A DNA stretch of 32,596 nucleotides, from the NCBI GenBank assembly GCA_022758945.1, contig JAEMQE010000062.1:1-32596 (forward strand), given 5' to 3'. The notes below the pieces were generated by a model. The model searched no databases, was not told the origin of the DNA, and saw nothing but the letters and a program-made list of their open reading frames with translations. This document shows positions 22,580 through 30,130 of this stretch, one piece after another; positions within the stretch are counted from its first letter, which is position 1, and each line of letters starts with the position of its first letter. The translations under genes and the position numbers were made by a program. This DNA is from Lentimicrobium sp. (GTDB lineage: Bacteria > Bacteroidota > Bacteroidia > Flavobacteriales > Flavobacteriaceae).

Positions 22580-23104
22580 ATGAGACACGGAAAAAAATTC
22601 AATCACTTAAGCAGACAGACTGCACATAGAAGTTCTATGTTAGCTAATATGGCTTGTTCTCTTATCGAGCACAAACGTATTAATACTACTGTTGCAAAAG
22701 CAAAAGCGCTTAAACAATTTGTTGAGCCATTAATAACAAAATCTAAAGCTGATACGACTCATAATCGTCGTATCGTTTTTGGATACTTACGTAGTAAGTA
22801 TGCTGTAACTGACTTGTTCAGAGATGTAGCTGCTAAAGTAGGTGACCGTCCAGGTGGATACACACGTATCATTAAAGTTGGAAATCGTTTAGGAGATAAT
22901 GCTGATATGGCAATGATCGAATTAGTAGATTTCAATGAACTTTACAACGGAGGTAAAAAAGAAGTTAAAAAAGCTAAAAGCCGTCGTGGTGGAAAAGCTA
23001 AGAAAGCAGATGAAGCTGTTGCAGCTCTAGTTGCTGAAGCTCCAGTTGCTGAAACAGAAGCTCCGGCTGCTGATGATGAGGCTCCAAAAGAGGCTGCTGA
23101 ATAA
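22580..23104 (+). CDS. rplQ: 50S ribosomal protein L17 with acidic/alanine-rich tail
   Basis: L17 (bL17) lies on the solvent side of the 50S subunit near the tunnel exit. The core is clear: MRHGKKFNHLSRQTAHRSSM, LANMACSLIEHKRINTTVAK and KVGDRPGGYTRIIKVGNRLG. At 174 residues it exceeds the 127 of E. coli. A basic stretch (KKEVKKAKSRRGGKAKK) is followed by about 35 alanine-, glutamate- and proline-rich residues ending PKEAAE, probably disordered. It is the last gene of the ribosomal operon, and a strong terminator follows 28 bases after its stop. Confidence 0.97.
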   Translation: MRHGKKFNHLSRQTAHRSSMLANMACSLIEHKRINTTVAKAKALKQFVEPLITKSKADTTHNRRIVFGYLRSKYAVTDLFRDVAAKVGDRPGGYTRIIKVGNRLGDNADMAMIELVDFNELYNGGKKEVKKAKSRRGGKAKKADEAVAALVAEAPVAETEAPAADDEAPKEAAE

Positions 23105-23132
23105 TTATGAAGATAATCATTCAATAAGAATC

Positions 23133-23167
23133 AAGGATAAACTTTTATTAGTTTGTCCTTTTTTTTT
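23133..23167 (+). terminator. Terminator of the ribosomal protein operon
   Basis: AAGGATAAAC (23133-23142) pairs with GTTTGTCCTT (23151-23160) with one G-U pair and an 8-base loop, followed directly by a run of nine T (23159-23167). This is a standard intrinsic terminator and marks the end of the run that starts at 5880. Confidence 0.88.
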
Positions 23168-23227
23168 GTGAAATTGCCACGAATTAGAGTTTAAGGAGCA
23201 GATGTTTTTGGTTCTTATTACTATTCG

Positions 23228-23293
23228 TCCCGCTATTCGCTATATCTTTTGTGGCGAACGCCGCCCCAAAAGGATGTCGCTACTATCGGGGCT
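23228..23293. repeat. Flavobacterial-type interspersed palindromic repeat
   Basis: The element has outer arms TCCCGCTATTCGCTATATC..TTTT (23228-23250) and AAAAGGATGTCGCTACTATC..GGG (23268-23290), which are imperfect inverted repeats, around a GC-rich inner hairpin (GGCG-AA-CGCC, 23253-23262 region). I recall very similar intergenic units (read as CCCGATAG...ATCCTTTT-hairpin-AAAAGAT...AGCGGGA) in many copies across Flavobacterium genomes. It encodes nothing. The surrounding DNA (23168-23227 and 23294-23349) shows no gene. Function is unknown. Confidence 0.65.
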
Positions 23294-23349
23294 AGTTTAG
23301 AACGTTTGATTTATATAACAAACACTCCAAAAATCATAATAAATAAATG

Positions 23350-23380
23350 TTGCATCAGCTGTTTTAAAAAATTAAATTTG
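23350..23380 (+). promoter_or_regulatory. carA promoter
   Basis: TTG (23350-23352), 20 bases, TAAATTTG (23373-23380) matches the Bacteroidota promoter pattern. The predicted start is about 23386, giving a leader of about 70 bases that contains a hairpin at 23402-23425. Confidence 0.62.
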
Positions 23381-23401
23381 CAAAATAATTACTAAAGAGG
23401 A

Positions 23402-23425
23402 AATGCCGCCAAGCTAAGTGGCATT
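23402..23425 (+). other. Leader hairpin upstream of carA
   Basis: AATGCCGC (23402-23409) pairs with GTGGCATT (23418-23425), eight pairs with one G-U, around the loop CAAGCTAA. It lies within the predicted carA leader, 29 bases before the start codon. No T-run follows, so it is not a terminator. It might modulate translation or mRNA stability. Confidence 0.45.
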
Positions 23426-23454
23426 ATACCAATATAAAGCAATAACTACGACGA

Positions 23455-24555
23455 ATGAAATACACAACACGAAAAAGCGCCATTCTATTATTAAGTGACG
23501 GAACCATATTTCACGGAAAATCTATCGGAATTTCTGGAACAACTTTTGGCGAAGTTTGCTTTAATACCGGAATGACGGGTTACCAAGAAATCTTCACCGA
23601 CCCATCTTATTTTGGGCAAATTATGGTGGCGACCAATGCTCACATTGGGAACTATGGAGTGAATGAGAGAGAAATTGAATCTGAAAGTATTAAAATTGCT
23701 GGTTTGGTTTGTAAAAATTTCAGTTTCAATTATTCTCGTGAAGATGCCACAGGAAGCTTAGAAGACTATTTCAAAAAACAAAACCTAATCTGCATTTCTG
23801 ATGTAGATACTCGCGGATTGGTAAGTTACATACGTGATCACGGAGCGATGAATTCTGTTATTTGTACTGATGGAACTCCAATCGAAGAGCTTAAAGCAGC
23901 TTTAGCAAAAGTTCCTGATATGAAAGGATTGGAATTAGCTTCAAAAGTTTCTACTAAGGAACCATACTTTTTTGGTGATGAAAACGCAACTTACAAAATT
24001 GCAGCTTTGGATTTAGGAATCAAAACCAATATCCTTCGCAACCTTGCCAAAAGAGATTGTTATATCAAAGTATTTCCTTATGATTCAAAATATTCTGAGT
24101 TGGCAGCATTCAATCCAGATGGTTATTTCTTGTCAAACGGACCTGGTGATCCTGACCCACTTTTTAGTGCTATTGAAGTAGCAAAAGAAATATTGGCAAA
24201 CGACAAACCATTATTTGGGATTTGTTTAGGTCACCAAGTAATCGCTTTGGCAAACGGAATTTCAACTTATAAAATGTTTAACGGACACAGAGGAATTAAC
24301 CATCCGGTAAAAAACATCATTACAGGAAAAGGGGAAATCACTTCTCAAAATCACGGTTTTGCCGTAAATAAAGAAGAATTGGACAACCATCCTGATATGG
24401 AAATCACACATCTTCATCTTAACGACGGAACTGTTGCAGGAATGAGAATGAAAAATAAAAACTGTTTTTCTGTTCAATACCATCCGGAAGCAAGTCCAGG
24501 ACCACATGATTCAGCCTATTTGTTTGATCAATTTATTGAAAACATAAAAAAATAA
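23455..24555 (+). CDS. carA: Carbamoyl-phosphate synthase small (glutaminase) subunit
   Basis: CarA releases ammonia from glutamine for CarB, which makes carbamoyl phosphate for arginine and pyrimidine synthesis in the cytoplasm. The 366 residues match the family. The N-terminal domain has FNTGMTGYQEIFTDPSYFGQ and DTRGLVSYIRDHGAMN; the class I glutamine amidotransferase domain has FLSNGPGDPDP and the nucleophile Cys257 in GICLGHQ, with His343 and Glu345 in YHPEASPGPHD completing the triad. It has its own promoter and terminator, so it is a single-gene unit. carB is not in the window. Confidence 0.98.
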   Translation: MKYTTRKSAILLLSDGTIFHGKSIGISGTTFGEVCFNTGMTGYQEIFTDPSYFGQIMVATNAHIGNYGVNEREIESESIKIAGLVCKNFSFNYSREDATGSLEDYFKKQNLICISDVDTRGLVSYIRDHGAMNSVICTDGTPIEELKAALAKVPDMKGLELASKVSTKEPYFFGDENATYKIAALDLGIKTNILRNLAKRDCYIKVFPYDSKYSELAAFNPDGYFLSNGPGDPDPLFSAIEVAKEILANDKPLFGICLGHQVIALANGISTYKMFNGHRGINHPVKNIITGKGEITSQNHGFAVNKEELDNHPDMEITHLHLNDGTVAGMRMKNKNCFSVQYHPEASPGPHDSAYLFDQFIENIKK

Positions 24556-24583
24556 ATCTTAACAAGATTGATTTAAATTAATG

Positions 24584-24612
24584 AAAAGCTGCCTATTATG
24601 GCGGCTTTTTTT
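24584..24612 (+). terminator. carA terminator
   Basis: AAAAGCTGCC (24584-24593) pairs with GGCGGCTTTT (24600-24609) with one T-G pair and loop TATTAT, followed by T to 24612. It lies 28 bases after the carA stop. Confidence 0.87.
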
Positions 24613-24966
24613 GTAGTTTTTTGGGATTGAAATTGTATTTTTTGAGAATATTTAGTATTTTACATACTGTCTTTTCCTTCTACAATTTGGCTATTTTTGA
24701 AAAAGTTCGAGTAATCAAGATTAGCATTAAATTTACTTGCTATAATTTTTTGTTAATACTCGTAAGTAAACTTGTATTATATAATTGAATTCTTATTTTT
24801 GTTAGCTATAAGTATAAAGAATGCTCGGCAATTGGTTGTCAAAACAATTCTGTTTCTTGATTCTTAAATGTATATTTGGCAAAAAATAATCAGGCCTATA
24901 TTGCAATTGAATTCAATGTTTGTTTCACGATAACTTACAATCTAAATATAATATAATTTCAAAATA
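24613..24966 (+). other. Long AT-rich non-coding stretch before the prolyl isomerase gene
   Basis: These 354 bases show no credible coding frame on either strand. They contain one good promoter (24772-24801), a second -7-like TATATTTG (24871-24878) without a good -33, and a weak 9-bp inverted repeat (TTTACTTGC near 24732 with GTAAGTAAA near 24763). A leader of up to 180 bases or a small RNA could come from here; I see no recognised RNA family. Confidence 0.5.
24772..24801 (+). promoter_or_regulatory. Promoter upstream of the prolyl isomerase-MoxR operon
   Basis: TTG (24772-24774), 19 bases, TATTTTTG (24794-24801) is an exact Bacteroidota -33/-7 arrangement. Transcription from here would start at about 24807, some 160-180 bases before the first gene. 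Confidence 0.55.
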
Positions 24967-24987
24967 ATGCTTTTAAAAACAATACCA

Positions 24988-26400
24988 ATGAAATCCATAA
25001 ATAATAAAATTGCGCTTACATTTTTTCTTTTACTATTTTCGAGCGGAATCGCGATAGCACAAGAAATTATCAAAGAAAGTGTCATTGATACAATTAAAAA
25101 AGTTATTCCTTACCAGAAACAAAAAATTGATGGTGTAATAGCAAAAGTTGGGGATTATATTGTATTAGATTCGGATATTGATAAATCATACTTGGAAATT
25201 ACAGGTGCAGGTGGTTCAATTAAAGATATCACAAGATGTCAAATATTGGGAAAAATATTAGAAGATAAACTGTATGCGCATCAAGCCATTCAGGATAGTT
25301 TGAAAGTCACGGATTCCGAAGTGAAATCGATGATGGACGAAAGGCTGAATTATATGGTAGAACAAATAGGTTCTATGGATAAAGTGGTGAAATATTACAA
25401 GAAAAATTCTGAAGAAGAATTTAGGACATACTTCTTTGACGTTTTGAAAGAACAAAAACTGACGTCAGAAATGCAAAAGAAAATCATTGATGGAGTAGAA
25501 ATTACCCCTGAAGAAGTTCGTGATTTTTTCAAAAAAATACCTACAGCCGATCTTCCAGTTTTTGGTGCCGAAATGGAAGTAGCGCAAATAGTTGTGACTC
25601 CAAAAGTTTCTGAAGCAGAAAAGCAAAAAGTGATTGATAAATTGAATGAGTTCAAAAAAGAAATTCAAGAAGGAGGTTCAAGTTTTGCGACTAAAGCAGT
25701 TTTGTATTCTCAGGATCCTGGTTCCAGAGCAACTGGTGGTTATTATAAAATGAATAAAAAGACACCTTTTGTAAAAGAATTTAAGGATGTGGCTTTCAGC
25801 CTTGCCGAAGGAGAAATTTCAGCGCCTTTTGAAACTGACTTTGGATATCACATTATTTATGTTGAAAAAATAAAGGGGCAAGATATTGAATTGCGTCATA
25901 TTTTATTGATACCGGCAGTTACTCCCGATGATTTGAAAGAAGCCAAAGAAAAAATTGCTTTAATCAGAAAAAGAATTGTTGACAAGGAAATTACTTTTGC
26001 ACAAGCAGCAAAAACAATGTCAGACGAAAAAGAAACCAAGGCAAACGGCGGAGCATTGATTAATCCTAAAACACAAGATACTCGTTTTGAGTTGACTAAA
26101 ATGGATCCGGCTTTGTATAGTCAGGTTTCCAATTTGAAAGATAATGAGGTTTCCTTACCGCTATTGGATGATGACCAAAACGGTAAGAAAAAATACAAGC
26201 TTATAACTGTTACTAATAGAATCGATGCTCACACGGCTGATTATGCTAAAGATTATGTGAAAATTAAAGATTTAGCTTTGAAAGAAAAACAAATTAAAGC
26301 TATCGGGAAATGGTTTGATGAGAAAATCCAGCAAACCTATATCAAAATTATTGGCGAATACAGAGATTGTACGTTTGCCAATAATTGGCTTAAGAAATAG
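24988..26400 (+). CDS. SurA-like periplasmic peptidylprolyl isomerase (two parvulin domains)
   Basis: Periplasmic parvulin-type isomerases such as SurA help outer membrane proteins fold. Residues 1-25 form a signal peptide (LTFFLLLFSSGIAIAQ). A SurA-like N-terminal helical region runs from about 40 to 185 (IDGVIAKVGDYIVLDSDI near the start). A first parvulin domain spans about 190-290 (AQIVVTPKVSE ... GYHIIYVEKIKG) and a second about 298-400 (ELRHILLIP). The start at 24988 is preferred because it gives a normal signal peptide; an in-frame ATG at 24967 adds seven residues. A MoxR ATPase gene follows after 21 bases, so the two are likely co-transcribed. Clients are unknown; outer membrane receptors such as SusC are natural candidates. 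Confidence 0.9.
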   Translation: MKSINNKIALTFFLLLFSSGIAIAQEIIKESVIDTIKKVIPYQKQKIDGVIAKVGDYIVLDSDIDKSYLEITGAGGSIKDITRCQILGKILEDKLYAHQAIQDSLKVTDSEVKSMMDERLNYMVEQIGSMDKVVKYYKKNSEEEFRTYFFDVLKEQKLTSEMQKKIIDGVEITPEEVRDFFKKIPTADLPVFGAEMEVAQIVVTPKVSEAEKQKVIDKLNEFKKEIQEGGSSFATKAVLYSQDPGSRATGGYYKMNKKTPFVKEFKDVAFSLAEGEISAPFETDFGYHIIYVEKIKGQDIELRHILLIPAVTPDDLKEAKEKIALIRKRIVDKEITFAQAAKTMSDEKETKANGGALINPKTQDTRFELTKMDPALYSQVSNLKDNEVSLPLLDDDQNGKKKYKLITVTNRIDAHTADYAKDYVKIKDLALKEKQIKAIGKWFDEKIQQTYIKIIGEYRDCTFANNWLKK

Positions 26401-26421
26401 TTATAACTCTTAACTCAAAAT

Positions 26422-27375
26422 ATGTCAGACGTTGCAGCAATCCATAACTTGGTTCAAAAAAGGAACGAATTAAAAGCCGAAATCGCAAAGATTATTGTGG
26501 GTCAGGATGCAGTCGTTGACCAAATTCTACTTTGTATTTTTTCTGGCGGACACGCACTTTTGGTAGGAGTTCCAGGATTAGCAAAAACCTTGATGGTAAA
26601 TACGCTGGCGCAAGCACTTGGGCTTGACTTTAAAAGAATTCAGTTTACTCCGGATTTAATGCCTTCGGATATTTTGGGAAGTGAAATATTGGATGAAAAC
26701 CGCCAATTCAAGTTCATAAAAGGGCCAATTTTTTCGAATATTATTCTGGCTGATGAAATTAACAGAACTCCTCCAAAAACTCAGGCAGCTTTGCTCGAAG
26801 CTATGCAGGAACGTTCCGTTACCATTGCGGGTCAAAATTATAAATTAGCATTGCCTTATTTTGTTTTGGCAACCCAAAATCCCATTGAACAAGAAGGAAC
26901 CTATCCTTTGCCGGAAGCTCAATTAGACCGATTTATGTTTGCCATTAAACTGGATTATCCTTCTTTCGAAGAAGAAGTTAAGGTAGTAAAAAGAACCACT
27001 TCAAACATAAACAATCTAATAAATCCTTTGTTTACCGCACAAGAAATTATAGATTTTCAACACCTGATTCGCAGGATTCCCGTTGCTGATAATGTTATTG
27101 AATATGCAGTTACATTGGTTAGTAAAACGCGCCCTGATAATGAATTGTCTAATGAATTTGTGAAAAACTATTTGGATTGGGGTGCAGGTCCAAGAGCTTC
27201 TCAAAATTTAATTTTGGCTGCCAAAGCCAATGCTGCTTTCAACGGAAAATTTTCTCCGGATATCGAAGATGTGAAAGCAGTGGCTACAGGAATTTTGCGT
27301 CACAGAATCATCAAAAACTACAAAGCCGATGCCGAAGGAATTACCGAAGAAATGATTATAGATAAGCTGATTTAA
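26422..27375 (+). CDS. MoxR-family AAA+ ATPase
   Basis: MoxR ATPases are chaperone-like AAA+ proteins that help assemble or activate partner complexes, often with VWA or DUF58 proteins. The 317-residue protein has Walker A GVPGLAKT (49-56), Walker B ILADEINR (Asp111, Glu112), the sensor-like VLATQNPIEQEGTYPLPEAQ and LDRF, and the C-terminal AAA lid (DWGAGPRASQNLILAAKANA). The family is clear. No DUF58 or VWA gene is adjacent: the upstream neighbour is a periplasmic prolyl isomerase (21 bases away), and a perfect terminator lies just downstream. Its partner is therefore not indicated by position. Confidence 0.95.
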   Translation: MSDVAAIHNLVQKRNELKAEIAKIIVGQDAVVDQILLCIFSGGHALLVGVPGLAKTLMVNTLAQALGLDFKRIQFTPDLMPSDILGSEILDENRQFKFIKGPIFSNIILADEINRTPPKTQAALLEAMQERSVTIAGQNYKLALPYFVLATQNPIEQEGTYPLPEAQLDRFMFAIKLDYPSFEEEVKVVKRTTSNINNLINPLFTAQEIIDFQHLIRRIPVADNVIEYAVTLVSKTRPDNELSNEFVKNYLDWGAGPRASQNLILAAKANAAFNGKFSPDIEDVKAVATGILRHRIIKNYKADAEGITEEMIIDKLI

Positions 27376-27396
27376 AAATCATTAGTATCAATTTAG

Positions 27397-27433
27397 AAAG
27401 AGCCTTTCAATGAGAATAAAGGCTCTTTTTTTT
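27397..27433 (+). terminator. Terminator of the prolyl isomerase-MoxR operon
   Basis: AAAGAGCCTTT (27397-27407) and AAAGGCTCTTT (27418-27428) form a perfect 11-bp stem with a 10-base loop; the T-run continues to 27433. It lies 21 bases after the MoxR stop. Confidence 0.92.
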
Positions 27434-27471
27434 GACTGCAAAATTCCCACTTTATTAATAATTGGAATTTA

Positions 27472-27614
27472 TATTGCTGATAGCGCAATAGAATAATATA
27501 TTTTTGTGTATATCGCAATATTATGCGTGTAAACTTCTTATTTGGTAATAATAATTTTCAGAAAGCTGTCTTTTGTTATTTTTTTCATATTCTCGTCTTA
27601 AATTCTTAAATTTG
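27472..27614 (+). promoter_or_regulatory. Candidate control region of aconitase
   Basis: An inverted repeat TATTGC-N7-GCAATA (27472-27490) is followed by TATTTTTG (27499-27506), a -7-like element with TTG at 27474-27476 (22-base spacer), and then another GCAATA in TATCGCAATATTA (from 27512). A second -7-like element, TAAATTTG (27607-27614), lies 29 bases before the gene but lacks a clear -33. Which one is used cannot be decided; the repeated GCAATA half sites could bind a regulator. Confidence 0.35.
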
Positions 27615-27643
27615 CAGGACAAAACAAAAAAATCCTATATATT

Positions 27644-29911
27644 ATGGCTTTTGACATTGAAATGATTAAAAAAGTGTACGCAAATATGACAACTCGTGTG
27701 GACAAAGCACGCGAATTAGTTGGACGTCCGCTAACATTAACTGAGAAAATTTTGTACAACCATCTTTGGGAAGGAAATCCAACCCACACTTTTACAAGAG
27801 GTGCTGATTATGTAGATTTTGCTCCAGACAGAGTAGCTTGCCAAGATGCAACTGCTCAAATGGCCTTGCTGCAATTTATGCACGCTGGAAAGAAAACCGT
27901 TGCAGTTCCTACTACAGTTCACTGTGATCACTTGATTCAAGCCAAAGTAGGTGCAAAAACGGATTTAGCTATTGCCAAAACACAATCAAGTGAAGTTTTT
28001 GATTTTCTTTCTTCAGTTTCTAATAAATACGGAATTGGTTTTTGGAAACCAGGTTCTGGAATTATTCACCAAATCGTTTTAGAGAACTATGCGTTCCCAG
28101 GAGGTTTGATGATTGGAACCGATTCGCATACTGTAAATGCAGGTGGATTGGGAATGTTAGCAATCGGTGTTGGTGGTGCCGATGCGGTAGATGTAATGTC
28201 GGGAATGTCTTGGGAATTGAAATTTCCAAAATTAATAGGCGTAAAATTGACTGGAAAACTTTCTGGTTGGACTGCGCCAAAAGACGTAATTCTTAAAGTA
28301 GCCGATATTCTTACCGTAAAAGGTGGAACTGGAGCCATTGTTGAATATTTTGGCGAAGGAGCTACTTCAATGTCGTGTACTGGAAAAGGAACTATATGTA
28401 ATATGGGTGCCGAAATTGGTGCAACTACATCTACCTTTGGTTATGACGAGTCAATGAGAAGATACCTTTCCGCAACAGGTCGTCAAGACGTTGTTGATGC
28501 TGCTGATAAAGTGGCTTCTTACTTAACCGCCGATCCTGAAGTGTATGCTAGTCCAGCAACTTATTTTGACCAAGTAATCGAAATCAACCTTTCAGAATTA
28601 GAACCACAAATTAATGGTCCTTTCACACCAGATAGAGGAACACCAGTTTCTAAAATGAAAGAAGAAGCTGCAGCAAACGGATGGCCAATTAAAGTGGAAT
28701 GGGGATTAATCGGTTCTTGTACTAACTCTTCTTACGAAGATATGGCACGAGCGGCATCTATCGTAAATCAGGCTGTTGAAATGGGAATTAGTCCAAAAGC
28801 CGAGTTTGGTATCAATCCCGGTTCGGAACAAATAAGATATACTATCGAAAGAGACGGAATCATCGCCACTTTCGAAAAAATGGGAACCAAAGTATTTACC
28901 AATGCTTGTGGACCTTGTATCGGACAATGGGACAGAGATGGAGCTGACAAGCAAGAAAAAAACACCATCGTTCACTCTTTCAACCGTAATTTTTCTAAAC
29001 GTGCCGATGGTAACCCAAACACGCATGCTTTTGTAACTTCACCAGAAATGGTGGCTGCATTGGCCATTGCAGGTCGTTTAGATTTCAATCCGTTGACTGA
29101 TACTTTGATTAACGATAATGGTGAAGAAGTAAAACTAACTGCGCCTTACGGTGATGAATTACCAAAAAGAGGTTTTGCTGTTGAAGATAACGGATTCCAA
29201 GCACCAGCAGCTGATGGTTCAGGTGTTCAAATTTTGGTAAGTGAAACTTCTGATAGATTACAACTTTTAGCACCATTCGAAGCTTGGGATGGAAAAAATA
29301 TTATGGGAGCTAAATTATTAATCAAAGCTTTCGGAAAATGTACTACTGACCATATTTCTATGGCTGGGCCTTGGTTACGTTTCCGCGGACATTTGGATAA
29401 TATCTCTAACAACATGTTGATTGGAGCAATTAATGCATTTAATCAAAAAACAAACTCTGTAAAAAATCAATTAACGGGTGAATATGATACCGTTCCTGGA
29501 GTTGCTCGTGCTTATAAAGCAGTTGGAATAGCTTCAGTTGTTGTGGGTGACCATAATTATGGAGAAGGTTCTTCACGTGAACATGCCGCAATGGAACCTC
29601 GTTTCCTTGGTGTGAAAGCGGTTTTGGTAAAATCATTTGCTCGTATTCACGAAACTAATTTGAAAAAACAAGGTATGTTAGGGCTTACTTTTGCTAATGA
29701 AGCCGATTATGACAAAATTCAAGAAGATGACACGATTAATTTCGTGGACTTGGTTGATTTTGCGCCAGCTAAACCATTAACATTAGAATTTGTTCATGCT
29801 GATGGAAGCAAAGATACAATTATAGCTAATCATACTTATAATGCAAGTCAAATAGGTTGGTTTGTTGCGGGTTCTGCATTGAATTTGATTGCTGCCGATG
29901 GAAAAGCGTAA
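27644..29911 (+). CDS. Aconitate hydratase (mitochondrial-type aconitase)
   Basis: Aconitase interconverts citrate and isocitrate in the TCA cycle using a [4Fe-4S] cluster. The 755-residue protein carries the cluster ligands Cys359 (LIGSCTNSSYED), Cys422 and Cys425 (TNACGPCIGQWDR), almost the numbering of pig mitochondrial aconitase (358, 421, 424). TDSHTVNAGGLGMLAIGVGG is a further family signature, and the swivelling C-terminal domain includes GEGSSREHAAMEPRFLGVKA. Length and motif spacing place it with the mitochondrial type rather than the longer AcnA or the domain-permuted AcnB. It is a single-gene unit between two terminators. Confidence 0.97.
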   Translation: MAFDIEMIKKVYANMTTRVDKARELVGRPLTLTEKILYNHLWEGNPTHTFTRGADYVDFAPDRVACQDATAQMALLQFMHAGKKTVAVPTTVHCDHLIQAKVGAKTDLAIAKTQSSEVFDFLSSVSNKYGIGFWKPGSGIIHQIVLENYAFPGGLMIGTDSHTVNAGGLGMLAIGVGGADAVDVMSGMSWELKFPKLIGVKLTGKLSGWTAPKDVILKVADILTVKGGTGAIVEYFGEGATSMSCTGKGTICNMGAEIGATTSTFGYDESMRRYLSATGRQDVVDAADKVASYLTADPEVYASPATYFDQVIEINLSELEPQINGPFTPDRGTPVSKMKEEAAANGWPIKVEWGLIGSCTNSSYEDMARAASIVNQAVEMGISPKAEFGINPGSEQIRYTIERDGIIATFEKMGTKVFTNACGPCIGQWDRDGADKQEKNTIVHSFNRNFSKRADGNPNTHAFVTSPEMVAALAIAGRLDFNPLTDTLINDNGEEVKLTAPYGDELPKRGFAVEDNGFQAPAADGSGVQILVSETSDRLQLLAPFEAWDGKNIMGAKLLIKAFGKCTTDHISMAGPWLRFRGHLDNISNNMLIGAINAFNQKTNSVKNQLTGEYDTVPGVARAYKAVGIASVVVGDHNYGEGSSREHAAMEPRFLGVKAVLVKSFARIHETNLKKQGMLGLTFANEADYDKIQEDDTINFVDLVDFAPAKPLTLEFVHADGSKDTIIANHTYNASQIGWFVAGSALNLIAADGKA

Positions 29912-29932
29912 TTTTAAATTTCAAAATACTAT

Positions 29933-29962
29933 AAAATGCTCTATGAAAACAGGGCATTTTTT
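29933..29962 (+). terminator. Aconitase terminator
   Basis: AAAATGCTC (29933-29941) pairs with GGGCATTTT (29952-29960) with one T-G pair and a 10-base loop, followed by further T. It starts 22 bases after the aconitase stop. Confidence 0.82.
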
Positions 29963-30005
29963 ATTCTTAAATGTGTTAAATTGAAGATAAAGAGTTGTTT
30001 AAAAA

Positions 30006-30036
30006 TTGCGATATTTATATTTATTAATTAAATTTG
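30006..30036 (+). promoter_or_regulatory. Promoter of the LysM-NlpC/P60 gene
   Basis: TTG (30006-30008), 20 bases, TAAATTTG (30029-30036) matches the Bacteroidota pattern. The predicted start at about 30042 leaves a leader of about 90 bases. Confidence 0.6.
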
Positions 30037-30130
30037 CTTTTCAAAATACTTTTTTGGTAAATTTTGCCGTTAAAGTAAAACGAATTATTAATTTTATGAC
30101 AATAAATTGTTTGATATATAAATAGTGTTT

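Noticed and set aside
24967..24987. Earlier ATG for the prolyl isomerase
   Set aside because: Possible, but the second ATG gives a standard signal peptide directly; noted as an alternative.
30125..30130. GTG start for the LysM protein
   Set aside because: An ATG two codons later begins the signal peptide and is the more likely start.
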